In this document: positions 33,649 to 44,300 of the stretch, piece after piece
Layout of the letters: every line of letters begins with the position of its first letter
Position numbering within the stretch: the stretch's first letter is position 1
Source of the DNA: Rhynchospora pubera
Lineage: Eukaryota > Streptophyta > Magnoliopsida > Poales > Cyperaceae
Reading direction: 5' to 3'
Assembly (NCBI GenBank): GCA_028095005.1
Contig: CM051462.1
Coordinates: 234,316,473-234,380,472 of the forward strand
DNA length: 64,000 nt
Made by a program: the position numbers and the translations under genes
Notes under the pieces: model-generated
Told to the model about the DNA's origin: nothing
Databases searched by the model: none
The model's input: only the letters and a program-made list of their open reading frames with translations

Positions 33649-36227
33649 TGTGTTGGAATATCATTAGTGACTCCCGAATTCGGGGTCTAATATTCGGACA
33701 AATTAACTGTGTCAGCTCAGCTGCCACCTGGTCAGTGCAGGACAAAACAGAGGCTAGCGACCTGCCACGGCGTTGAAGTCCTTGTACAATTTTGGGGGAT
33801 TAAGGGTGCGATTTCTCTGTAATTGTATAGAAATCCTTAAAAAAAAAAAAGGGCTCTGGAAAATCTAAATTGTTTGGTTTAAAATCAACTGGTTGAAAAA
33901 AATCTAAATTGTTTTATTTTAAATCAACGGGTTGAAATTAAATTGGAGTTTGCATAAACAAAAACGATCCGAGCGAATAGATAGACATTAATGTATGGGT
34001 GATATTAATTTGGACTCCGTAATTTGAAGCGAACGGACCAAAATTATACGTGGCATTTTTTTAATAAAGTATCGTGGAGACTAACATGGATTTCATTTAG
34101 TTGGAATTCTCATGTAATTACATTGAACGAAATCATGTGAAATCAATTGAATTGAAATTCTGCGTAAAAAACATTTTGATCAGAGTCTAATTCTTAAGTC
34201 ATATTTAATTGAGAGATGAACGTAAAAATATTAAAAAATATATATATATAATTCTCATATATCATGTTTAGTTCGGAAAAAAAATAAAATAAACAGATAA
34301 TTAAAATTAACTTTTTTACGATATCGTATGGCTGTGGGATAATGAAAACTAACTTTTTTTTTATCTCACTTTTGAACCGTAATCAAAGAGAAGTGGTGAT
34401 AAGAAACTATTTATCCTTGATTGCTCCTGTAGATTTATCCTATGTTTGTTGTGATGATCAAGTGTTTGTGATTGTGTTTGGTTGTGAGGTAAGGCGAGGG
34501 AATGCGAGGATTAGTCTCGTCTTTACTCACACACAAGACAAAGAGCTGAAGAGGTGATAAACCTAGTATAATAAAAAAATATATCAGTTTATCCCGATTT
34601 AAAACTATCCATTGGCGACCTGTCGTGCAATGAAGCACGATGCGACGACAAAGTAATTTTTAGTTGGATCTTGCCGACAATACATGACTAAGCTTCACAA
34701 ATCATGTTAAAGAAAAAAAAAACCTAAATATTTTGTTTACGTTGCTATCAATTGAAGGTCTCGACTGGTTATTCGCAAATTACCTTGCACCTGTATTGTA
34801 AATACCTAATTGTTACTCGAAGGAAACCGCACAGCATTTTCATATTTCGAATAATTGTTATTAAATAATAATAATAACAACAAAGTTAATGTTAAGCTGG
34901 ATTGTTCAATTCAGTAGTTTTGCTTCTCGTCAATGAAGTGATCCTTGATTTAAACCATAGATATAGAATTTATTTTCATTTTTTTATACAACAACAACAA
35001 CTAAGCCTTTTGTCCAAACAAGTTGGAGTAGGCTTTTTTATAATAAAATAAATTTGTTAGTTTCAAACCTATCTTCAAAAAAAAAAAATCAGCAAAGTTA
35101 ATGTTAATAAATATGATAAAATAACAACAACATAATAGTTACAAGCATAAATTGCTTAATTGGAGGAATATATTATTCCGTCTGAACACGCATCATTAAC
35201 TAGTGTACAACTTTTCGCAGTCTTTACTTATATGTGCTAAACTTAATTATTTTTTATTTTGAAAATAGAAAATAAGAATTTTAATCTTCATCATGTTATG
35301 CCTATTAAAACAATACCAATAGTAACTGAACCGTCCGCCTAAAAGCCTAAGCTAGGCCGTCGGTATCAAAACAACTAGCGCGCAGCACATCCTATAAGAT
35401 CAATAATAATTAATAAATCCTGGAGGGCTTATTCGAAAATATGGCCAGATGGTTTCAATGCGGACCGGACCAGAGAAGGAAGTACCAAACGGGCTCGGTC
35501 GCTTTCTTGAGCGCAACACCACAAACTGACTCGGATTTAATGCGGCCATTCAGTTGAACCAAACGTGTGCAGATACCATGTCAACTCAGAATATTTCTTC
35601 CTCATTCACTTCATAGTCAGAACCGCTGAGGGGTCCCCATAACAGTTACATGCTGCTGCTTGTTATTTACGGTACAGGCCACCGAAGATCTGTAAAGAAA
35701 CGAGGAAGCATTGAATCGTACGGCTTGGAATTTTGTCAGAGGAGCGGAGAGCGCTGGGCGGTCAGATCAACCTGCGCGCAGAAAATATCATACCTGCACT
35801 TGGTCTAGAATAACAATGATACACTACTGTTTTCGTAATTAATGCTCCCCAGTGGCATTAAATTGAAATGCTCTCGTATTTGCTCTGCAACTGCACTCGG
35901 ATCTACTGTTCTGATTTTGTAGTTTGTACTTATATAAAATTTCTGTATTGACCCCGACCCGAGAAATTGGAACTCGACAAATTGTGGAAATAATAAAAAA
36001 ATATGATGTTCATTCTGCAAGTGCATGACTCTTATCTATTATTTTATTATAATCAGAGGTGAGAAATTTGTTCTTCTTTGGATGAGATGTTTTAGGAATT
36101 TTATTTGAGCAACACGGGCGACGATTTTTATTTTTGCTTTAATTTGTTTCGCATTTTTTTAAAAAATTATGAAGTTTTTTACTGTAAAAAAATTTGGAAT
36201 TTGTAAAACAACGAAGCAGTTTGATAA
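33649..36227. other. Intergenic DNA
   Basis: No gene was recognised in this 2.6-kb stretch. It is AT-rich apart from a more balanced part at about 35330-35790. The SINE remnant at 34988 is the only assignable element. Confidence 0.4.
34988..35033 (-). mobile_element. SINE 3'-end remnant (Au-like), minus strand
   Basis: On the minus strand the sequence reads agcctactccaacttgtttgg, then acaaaaggctta and a (TTG)n tail. This is the characteristic 3' end of plant Au-type SINEs and matches the tails of the two SINEs in LEUNIG introns. The tRNA-derived head is absent. Confidence 0.6.
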
Positions 36228-36612
36228 TTTTTTATTTATTTTTTTGAAATAAGTAAGTCTACAAGACTTACCACTTTTCATTACGAAAAGCAACGATTAT
36301 TACAACGTCTTGCTACCAATGGCTAATTATCAAAATTTTATCTCATCATCCCCTTAAACAACTAAAGCTTATCTCCACTAGAAAAATTTTATCTCATCTT
36401 TGTAGAAAAATTTCCATCTTTAGTTTGTGTCCACACTAAATGATCAATCTCATCTGAAAATGGTAAGTAAGCATTGACTGTATTTCTAAGATGCTCTAGT
36501 TCTAATCTCTGTAGACCATTAAGTTGTCTTCTAAATCTGAGAGCATGCAAATTAGAGTTCAAAGCTCTATGTACTGTAATTTCTTTATCTAAGCATAGTT
36601 GAAACAGTGAAT
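36228..36612 (-). pseudogene. LINE ORF2 C-terminal fragment, decayed
   Basis: The minus strand encodes, within one frame, phrases such as LFQLCLDKEITVHRALN, LRFRRQLNGLQRLELEHL and FSDEIDHLVWTQTKDGNFS. These match the region between reverse transcriptase and the zf-RVT domain of plant LINEs. The frame then breaks off and is followed by a 3' end (aagtcttgtagacttactta then A-rich). So it is a LINE copy with an internal deletion and a 5' truncation. Confidence 0.6.
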
Positions 36613-37029
36613 GAAAAGCAATCTTTAAAGTTACACCTTCATGCCAACTATCATGCCAAAAATAAACACTATGTCCATTTTTTTAATCTCAAAAGTACTA
36701 TTTATATCTATGATTTTTTTTGTTTCGATAATTTTGGACCAAAAATGAGATTTGATATTATTTATCCCAAAAAGTCCATATTTCTTGAAAAGTATTAAAA
36801 TGGTTTTGGATTATGAATTATAAAATGCATGTTATTAATCTCCTTATTTCGTATTTCTTATTTATTTGAAACATTTGAGTTTTATTCTTTGTTTATCGAC
36901 AGAGCAGAGTTATAAAATTGACACTTGCAATTTTCATCTACAAGATATGTCGAGTACTTGACTATGAACCGAATATTTTCCAAAATTTCCGTATATCGCT
37001 ACATATTTCAATAACATTTCAAAATCACG
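36613..37029. other. Intergenic AT-rich DNA
   Basis: No gene or repeat boundary was recognised in this stretch between a LINE fragment and a foldback element. Confidence 0.45.
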
Positions 37030-37305
37030 AATGATAACTGACATCTGCAGTTTTGTCATCCCTGCTATCGCTAAATATAAAATGAACATATAGACGATCT
37101 AAGTGAACACTCACAACAAATAAGTGTTATCATCATTTGTTCAGAATTTTACATGCATATTCAATTTATTTTCATTGAACTTATTTGTTTGTATGTATTC
37201 ACTTAGATCGTCTATATTCATTTTATTTGCTGTATATGTTCACTTTATATTTAACGATGATAGGGATGATAAAACTGCATATGGCAGTAATCAATTTCCT
37301 TTCAA
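37030..37305. mobile_element. Foldback MITE (tgcagttttgtcat family)
   Basis: The left half (tgcagttttgtcatccctgc, then atcgctaaatataaaatgaa and tagacgatctaagtgaa) is repeated inverted in the right half (ttcacttagatcgtctata, ttcactttatatttaacgat, gggatgataaaactgca). A related copy lies at about 56745-57235, interrupted there by another MITE. Target duplication was not resolved. Confidence 0.65.
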
Positions 37306-37621
37306 AATTGTCTCCAATCCTCTTACGGCGAAATATCCTTTTCATTTATCACGAAATTACTTGATGAAATTGATAGGCGGGTTTCACATCGAAATATTCA
37401 ACCCTTTTAGGCCTTAATTTCAATTAAATGTTTGTGTTTTAGTTAGATTTAATGCAATTTAGGTTAGAAATATGGTACTGCTATTTGCCCTTGTCTAATT
37501 TCAGGTTCAGTGATGATTTGGAGCAAAATTGGGCCCAAGGCAGTGTTCAAGCGGAGCAAATCAGAGTCCAAGCGACTGGAGCAAAGGAACAGGGTCAAAC
37601 CAGACAAGTCCCCTGTTCTGG

Positions 37622-37755
37622 CGACCCGCCAGGATTTCTGTCGACCCGCCAGGATTTCTGTCGACCCGCCAGGAATTCAGACGACCCGCCAGGATTTCTG
37701 TCGACCCGCCAGGAATTCAGGCGACCCGCCAGGATTCCTGTCGACCCCGCCAGAC
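37622..37755. repeat. 20-bp minisatellite, array 1 (7 units)
   Basis: The motif cgacccgccagg starts at 37622, 37642, 37662, 37682, 37702, 37722 and, with one extra C, 37742. The spacer between motifs is eight bases, mostly atttctgt or aattcagr. The period of 20 rotates all reading frames, so the open frames across it are a by-product. Confidence 0.95.
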
Positions 37756-37969
37756 ATAAACCGACTTGCCCAATTTGGAGAGATATTTTTGGCAGAGCAC
37801 TTTCTCTATTCTTGGACGAGCCAGACATGATCTCCACCTATGGGAACCGCCTTTGAGAGATATTTAAACATAGGAAGAGCTCCAGGAAGAAACAAGTCGA
37901 GTTTGAAGTCAGTTTAGAGAGAGAGTTTTCGAGAGAAGACAGCAGAAGTTTCCACCAGCTACCTCCTGT

Positions 37970-38002
37970 CGACCCGCCAGGATCTCTGGCGACCCGCCAG
38001 AA
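37970..38002. repeat. 20-bp minisatellite, array 2 (2 units)
   Basis: Two more cgacccgccag motifs lie at 37970 and 37990, about 215 bp downstream of array 1 and after the probable TATA box. Confidence 0.9.
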
Positions 38003-38625
38003 AACAGGCTGAGAGTTGTTTGCTGTTTGTTCTTGTTGTAAACTTTCTCTATTTTCTGCCTTTGATGTTTAGTTTGCTGAAACCTTTTATCTTTATGTTT
38101 AGTATGACTTTTAGTGAGTAATTTAGTTTAGGGGCAATTGTAGGGAACCATGACTTGGTAGATTAATGAAGTTTATTTAGTTTTCTAATTTTTCTAAGTT
38201 GCTTTGCTTTACTTGAGTTTATTTGCTGAAATTGTGAATTGAATTGAATTGACTTGAAGGTTTGCTCACTTGGTTAGACCTGACCTCGTAGATTAAGCAA
38301 AAAGAACCCTAATCTCAAAACAATCTCTATTCTCAAACCTTAGGATAGTTAGTATACCCAAAAGGTGAAACCGGAACTTAGCCGGGAGGTTTATTCCCTC
38401 CTAAGATCGAGAGATCTAGGATATCCTACCGAATAGTTAAAGCAAACCCTAAAACTTAAGCCAAGAAACGAGAGTTGAAACTTAGGTTTTTAGGGAGGTT
38501 TAGAGGTTGAAACTTAGTAATACCAAATCAAGAACGAAAGTTAGTATTTGGACCAGAGTTTAAACCAAAAACCTGAACTTAGAGAATTTAGAAACTAATC
38601 AAACTGAATTGTCGTACTATTCTGG

Positions 38626-38718
38626 CGACCCGCCAGGAATTCTGTCGACCCGCCAGGAACCCTGTCGACCCGCCAGGAACCCTGTCGACCCGCCAGGAAT
38701 CCTGTCGACCCGCCAGGA
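38626..38718. repeat. 20-bp minisatellite, array 3 (5 units)
   Basis: The cgacccgccagg motif starts at 38626, 38646, 38666, 38686 and 38706, again exactly 20 bp apart. The spacers are aattctgt, aaccctgt and aatcctgt. Confidence 0.95.
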
Positions 38719-39302
38719 TAGTGCCTGGAAGTGGAACCCGATCAATTGACCCTAGTTTAAGTCCTTAATTCGAGTTTAGATCTTTTCCTTAATATTTAGA
38801 GTAATTTAGACATTAATTAGAATTTAGAATTAATTCTTTTAGTTTAAATTCAATCCTTTTTATTAATTAATCAACTTTTTGACTTGTTTACCCCTAGATT
38901 AATTGAACTAAATTACTTAAAGTCTAAAGTTTAGAATAACCGTCCCTGTAGATTAGATCCTCAAGCTATATTGCATTAGATTAGATTGAAGTTTAATTTG
39001 ACCTAGGTTTTACCTCCGATCAGAAATCGAAAACTATGCAGAACTAGAAAATCTTGCTAAGTCTGGACAATCTATCGGTGAAACATCGGAGAGAGGTTTT
39101 GTGCTAAGTCTGGTGTTAGCGTTAACTTCTAGATAGACGAGGTATCAAATCTTGCAAATTTTGGTAAGTTGTCGTGTTTAATATACTTACTACATGTACC
39201 AAAAAGCAATTAGGATCAGGGATGTTCGAATCATGCTAGCGACTATTTATTTCTTTTTTGTGAGAAGACTTAGGATTTGATTTTTCGAATGAAATTCACC
39301 GA

Positions 39303-39756
39303 GGGTGTGTTTGGATGAGCATGGAATAAGAAATAAGAATAAGAAATTTCGGTATGCGTGCTTATCCAAATTCCTATTCTTATACCATGGTTTTGTTAGT
39401 ATAGGAATAAGGGCCCAAATTCCTTATTCTTGTAGGGTGTGTTTGGATGCAACGGAATAAGCCGGGAATAGAGAATATGAATAAAAAATTTCGGTTTGCG
39501 TGCTTATCCTTATTCCTTATTCTTATACTATGATTTTGTTAGTATAGGAATAAGGGCTCTTATTCCTTATTCTTGTATTGTTTGGATTGCACAAGAATAA
39601 GAATAAGCACGCAATCCGAAATTCCTTATTCTTATTCCCTATTCTCTACCCATCCAAACACACCCGTATTGTTTGGGTTGCACAAGAATAAGAATAAGCA
39701 CGTATACCAAAATTTCTTATTCTTATTCCTTATTCCATGCTCATCCAAACACACCC
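39303..39756. mobile_element. MITE (gggtgtgtttggat family), interrupted by a second copy
   Basis: The ends gggtgtgtttggatgagcat and atgctcatccaaacaccc are inverted. The element is split by another MITE at 39435-39665. Removing that copy and one GTA restores a sequence very close to the uninterrupted element at 56799-57018. The interior is rich in ggaataag/cttattcc motifs. It has no coding capacity. Confidence 0.8.
39435..39665. mobile_element. Inner MITE nested in a relative, TSD GTA
   Basis: This 231-bp copy has ends gggtgtgtttggatgcaacg and gcatccaaacaccc-type inverted repeats and is flanked by GTA (39432-39434 and 39666-39668). It is most similar to the element at 56432-56656 (both contain gcaacggaataagcc or its complement), a different subfamily from its host element. 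Confidence 0.8.
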
Positions 39757-39909
39757 TGATTGAAATCCCCAAACAGTGAGGGAGAAGAATGAGAATTTTT
39801 AGATTTGAGTGTGAATTTTAGCGTCCATTGGTAATTCCTTCAATGCAACATTAAGCAGCCATGATATCAAAATTCATTGAAAAAGAAGCTTATATGCATG
39901 CAAATCTAT

Positions 39910-40060
39910 GGCTCCCTTTGGATAAAGTGTGGGAAGAAGGGAAGAAGGAAAGAAGTAGGTAGAAATATTGGAAATTGTGTAACTTTATGAAGAATTTGGA
40001 TTGTTTATAATAAATTTATTTCCTTATTCCCTTCTTTCCATACCTTATCCAAACGGAGCC
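39910..40060. mobile_element. MITE, GGCTCCGTTTGGAT family, TSD TAT
   Basis: The left end ggctccctttggataaag and the right end ttatccaaacggagcc are inverted, flanked by TAT (39907-39909 and 40061-40063). The interior (gtgtgggaagaaggg, then gtaactttatgaagaatttg) matches the element at 33186. Confidence 0.75.
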
Positions 40061-40063
40061 TAT

Positions 40064-41031
40064 GGGAAGGAAAAATAAACTTACCCAAACTATATCTCTC
40101 TTTATTGCCGAACTCATCTCTAATTTTCTAATATGTGGACGCATGAAATTATTTACTAGACATATTAAGATGTTTTAAAGTCTTGATTTCTATTTAATTA
40201 CTCCTTTATGTAAAAGTTTGATTTTATTACATTTGAATGATCCTTAATTTATCAAAGTATTCAAATTATTCGAAGTTATAAATTTAACACTCTCAATCGA
40301 AAAGATTGAAAAGATAAATAGTACCTGAGAGTTTACTATGCAAAAAATACATACAATGAAAGACATATATGATTTTTTTAACGTAGAACGCATAAAAATG
40401 TTTTATGTTGAGAAAAAAAAATATATAAATGTACCTTACATTGCAAATACGAAAGTCTATCTCGATAAATCAACTCGTTAATAAAAAAACGATAAACAAA
40501 TCATTCCAACTTATATTTAAAATAATAAAATCTTAAGAAATTTCATATCGTAATGTAACTATTTAATTGGAAACACCATAAACGAATCATTATAACATTA
40601 TATTTTTTATACACATCATACATTACATTTTAAATTAAAGTTAAAATAACTATGGAAGATTAGTGATATATCTGCTGGCAAAATTATTTAGATAACGAGT
40701 TATATCTTACATGAAAAAGTTTAAAGATAATATTTATCATCTGAATTGGTTAAGACAAATCTTTTCGTATGGAAGACGTTTACGGTCGTTTTATCTAAAA
40801 AAGAAACACGAATTGCTTTTTGGTTAACACAACATTTCTTTATAATACGCGTTATCTAATTGTGGAATGAATTTTGGTTTACGAGTTCACCTGTGGACCA
40901 AGCGCACGCAGAAACACTGTAGACAGAGGGTGCGCGAAGAGTGCGACTTAAAATACTACTTTCGCCCCTTGTATTTTCTTTTCAACCCTTGCACAATCAC
41001 GCAATCTCTTCACTTTTACCCACGGTATCAA
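40064..41031. other. Intergenic DNA upstream of LEUNIG
   Basis: This stretch is AT-rich to about 40860, then more balanced towards the LEUNIG promoter. No gene is supported; the short open frames at 40867-41159 overlap promoter and leader sequence. Confidence 0.45.
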
Positions 41032-41160
41032 CACGTGGCATATCCCCATTAGTTCCCGAACGCATTTCAGTTCTCACAAGGCCACGTCTCTATTCCGTAA
41101 AAAGAAGTAAATATCTCGGTCAGAGGAGAATTCCCGAATCCTCATCGGAGTATAAATAAA
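41032..41160 (+). promoter_or_regulatory. Probable LEUNIG core promoter: G-box and TATA box
   Basis: A CACGTG G-box sits at 41032-41037 and a good TATA box, tataaataaa, at 41151-41160. Transcription would begin near 41185, giving a pyrimidine-rich leader of roughly 210 bases before the ATG at 41399. The G-box would bind bHLH or bZIP factors; this is inferred from the motif only. Confidence 0.5.
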
Positions 41161-41398
41161 AGCCTGGTCGGATGTCCCGCTTCGGACCGAGTGGACTCCT
41201 TTTTTCTATTATTTTTTTTATAATTAATAACTTGCCTTTTCCTCCTCTTACCACTTTTTACTCTCTCCTCTTCAATTCCCTTACATCACTTCTAGGGTTT
41301 GTTTAAGTTCCTTTTTCCTTTTTTCAATTTTTTTTTTATTTTCCCCCAAATTAAAGGATACAAGTATTCGAGCTGGCACTTAGGGTTTCCGACGAATC

Positions 41399-44300
41399 AT
41401 GTCTCAGACCAACTGGGAGGCTGATAAAATGTAAGCTTGTATTTGTGTAATTTTCGTCGATTTTTTTTTTCACTCTTGTATAAAGTTTCGACTCTGTTTT
41501 GCAAATTTTTCTTTATTATTTTTTGAATCGTGAGGGTTTCCTTTCAATTTCTTACACCATGCATGCTCTAATTTCACCATAGTTGTTTTATTTTTGGCAA
41601 TTTTAGATAGAGGTAGGGGTTTTATGAGGCTAAGGTTTGATAATTTTTGCCTATTTACTCCATTTTTTTTTCTAATTTTGTTTCATTTCCCTATTCAGAA
41701 ACAGTAATAAGTGGGTAAAAAAGTCTGGTCTTTGTCGTCTTAGCTTCACATAGGTCGTCAGCTATCAGTATTTTTCCACTTTAAGCTGCTCTCTCCTGTC
41801 AAAATTTCAAATATAATCGAGCATTATTTTTTTTTGTGAATTTTATTGTTGCTTGAGTCTGCAATATGGGTTAGAAATTCGGTGAACTGTTGTTGGTTTT
41901 GCTTTGTTATTACTGGTAAAGTAGTTATTTTTAATCAAAACTGAACGTTTTGGGTACTGTATTTTCCTTTGTTTTAAAAACTTTGAACTTTTGTAAGTTG
42001 TTATTTCTTCAGGGGGAGTTCTTATATCTTAAGCTCATCTTTTAGGCGTGGGTGGAGGTTTTTACATTTTGGTAATTTTTTTCTAGCTGAAAAATATGTA
42101 GAATTAAACTTGATGGGCTGCGTGTGACATTAGAAGATTTCATCGGTAAAGGAAAGGAAAAAAGATGATGTTTATTTATATGTTTATTTTTTAGGCTAGA
42201 ATGGAAGCATCTGCAACTTTTCATATCTTTATTTACTGTACAGCATTAGGTCCTTACTCTTTTTTTCTTGTGGGAAATTGTGATTTCACTTCTGCTGGAG
42301 TGTTGTTTTATTATCAATGACTTAACCCCTTTTTGTCTGCCTTTTAAAATAATGGGGGTTTCGAACGTGCCTTTGTTTTTTTTAATCTAGAGCTGGCTTA
42401 GTGGCTTAGTAATGTATTTTAGTTCTTTCAAAACTTTTATTTTGAAACTAGTCTGGATTGTATTCATGGTACCTTCTGACATAGTTGGTCTGAAATACTT
42501 GATTAATTTTACATTAGTGCATGTTTTCTCGCCTAGTTATTCTGCATGTTTTCTACCAAATTATAGGCAGAAATAAATTGATCCTTTTCTTTTCCCTGTT
42601 AAACAGCTAGAAGAAATAAAATTCTAAGCGTTTTGTCCCTTTTTATCGTGTTCAAGCAGGTTGGATGTATACATTTATGACTATTTCTTAAAAAGAAATT
42701 TACAAGCTACTGCCAAGGCATTTCAAGCTGAAGGGAAGGTGTCCTCTGACCCTGTTGGTATGGCTGTCTGTGAATTCTTGTTTGCTATTTGTTGTCAATT
42801 GCTTAAGTTAGCTTGAGTATTATGGTATAAATAGAAAAACACTGCTAAATTTTCTATCTCCAGTTCATGATTTGTAAAAGTAACAGCTATTGTGGGCTCG
42901 TTTACCAAATTTTTAGTCCTCACTTTTTAGGCATTGTTCTGTTCTAATTAGAAATTTGCCATTATGTTAGCTATTGATGCACCTGGTGGTTTTCTATTTG
43001 AATGGTGGTCGGTATTTTGGGATATATTTATTGCAAGAACAAATGAAAAGCACTCTGATGTGGCAGCTTCCTATATTGAGGTAAAGCTTTCTTTTAGTAG
43101 ATCACTTTGAGATTGTTATCTTTATTGGCTACATGCAACAGCCTTTATGAATTCTTTACCTGGCTTGCTTGGTGCTGGATATGTGATTTTGGGGTTAGTA
43201 TATGTTGTTTCCAATTGGGTGAAGTCGAAAAATTAGCTAAATTATCATTTTTTGAAATTGAATTTTCGAAGTGTTGAGTTGCACATAGAGTAGTAAAGGA
43301 TTGTGTTTTACGTAGCATATTATTCTGCTTGAGGCTGACTTGTATACGGCGGGAACAATTGGTTTTGTAGTGTCAATCGGCCATCAGGCTGTTGCCATTA
43401 TGCACTTGACCTGATTTCACATTCCAACTTCAATTCATTACACAAGTTAAAAAAGCAAATGACCTTTGCTATTTTGAAATTTTTATAACAGACTCAGCTA
43501 ATAAAGGCAAGAGAGCAGCAGCAACAGAACCATTCGCAACAGCCGTCACCACAACAGCAACCGGCTCAGCAAAATGCAAATCAAACTCAAAACCAGCAGC
43601 AGCTCCAGGTGCAACAAATGCTTCTTCACAGACAGCAACAGCAGCACCAAAACCAACATCAGCAGCAACAGCCACAGCAACAGCAGCAACAGCCTCCACC
43701 CCAGCATAACCAAAACCAGAATCAACAGCAGCAACAGAGAAGAGATGGTGTTGGCGGCCACCTCTTGAATGGTACCGCTACTGGACTTGTTGGAAGCACT
43801 GCTAATGCACTTGCGACTAAGATGTATGAAGAGAGGCTGAAATTACCTCTTCAGAGAGATTCCATGGATGAAGCCTCCTTGAAGGTAGTTTTGCTATTGT
43901 GGCATCTTGAAAATGCAGTAACTTTCCACACACCTAGAAGAAACTGAATTGTCTTGTACACCTAAAGAAAACTTGACTATCAATTCCTTGTTTTCTTTAT
44001 AAGGTGTCTCAATACATATCTTGCTATTTGTAACATTTTCTGTGTAAGTGAGGAAGAATGCATAGGGCCAACTTGGGTTTTTCTTTGAAGGGTTTCATCA
44101 GATGACAGGTGTTAAAGTTACATCAGTGTTACTTTTGTTGTTAAAATGAGATGTTTCTCATATTGTCAGATAGATGGATGGTGATTGATGATGTTTTCAG
44201 ATCACAATTGTTTATTTGTTCACTTATTTCGTCCTTTTACTTATCATCATGTTTTTCTTTGGTCAATTGAAACTCCACTTGCTGCAGAGGTATAGTGAAA

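Larger units (their letters stand above)
37440..39170 (+). mobile_element. LTR-like block (probable solo or truncated gypsy-type LTR)
   Basis: Several traits fit a long plant LTR. A TATTTAAA box lies at about 37860. A long AT-rich non-coding region follows, containing the phrase gggaaccatgacttggtaga. Further on come gtccctgtagattagatcc and tgacctaggttttacctccg. The segment ends caaattttgg, which resembles the LTR end plus the first bases of a primer-binding site in Tat/Athila-like elements. No gag or pol follows. The assignment rests on remembered features of such LTRs; boundaries are uncertain and no target duplication was identified. It carries the 20-bp minisatellite. Confidence 0.4.

Noticed and set aside
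37452..37856. Overlapping open frames of 76-134 codons with repeated DPPGFLS/CRPARI/TRQDF peptides.
   Set aside because: They arise because a 20-bp repeat without stops rotates through all three frames; no start context, splice signal or domain supports translation.
37622..38718. Regular 20-bp repeats that could be mistaken for a CRISPR array.
   Set aside because: The spacers are eight bases and similar to each other, the host is a plant, and no cas genes exist; it is a minisatellite.
43469..43761. Minus-strand and alternate-frame ORFs rich in Ala/Val or Leu.
   Set aside because: They are complements of the CAG-rich glutamine tract of LEUNIG exon 4.
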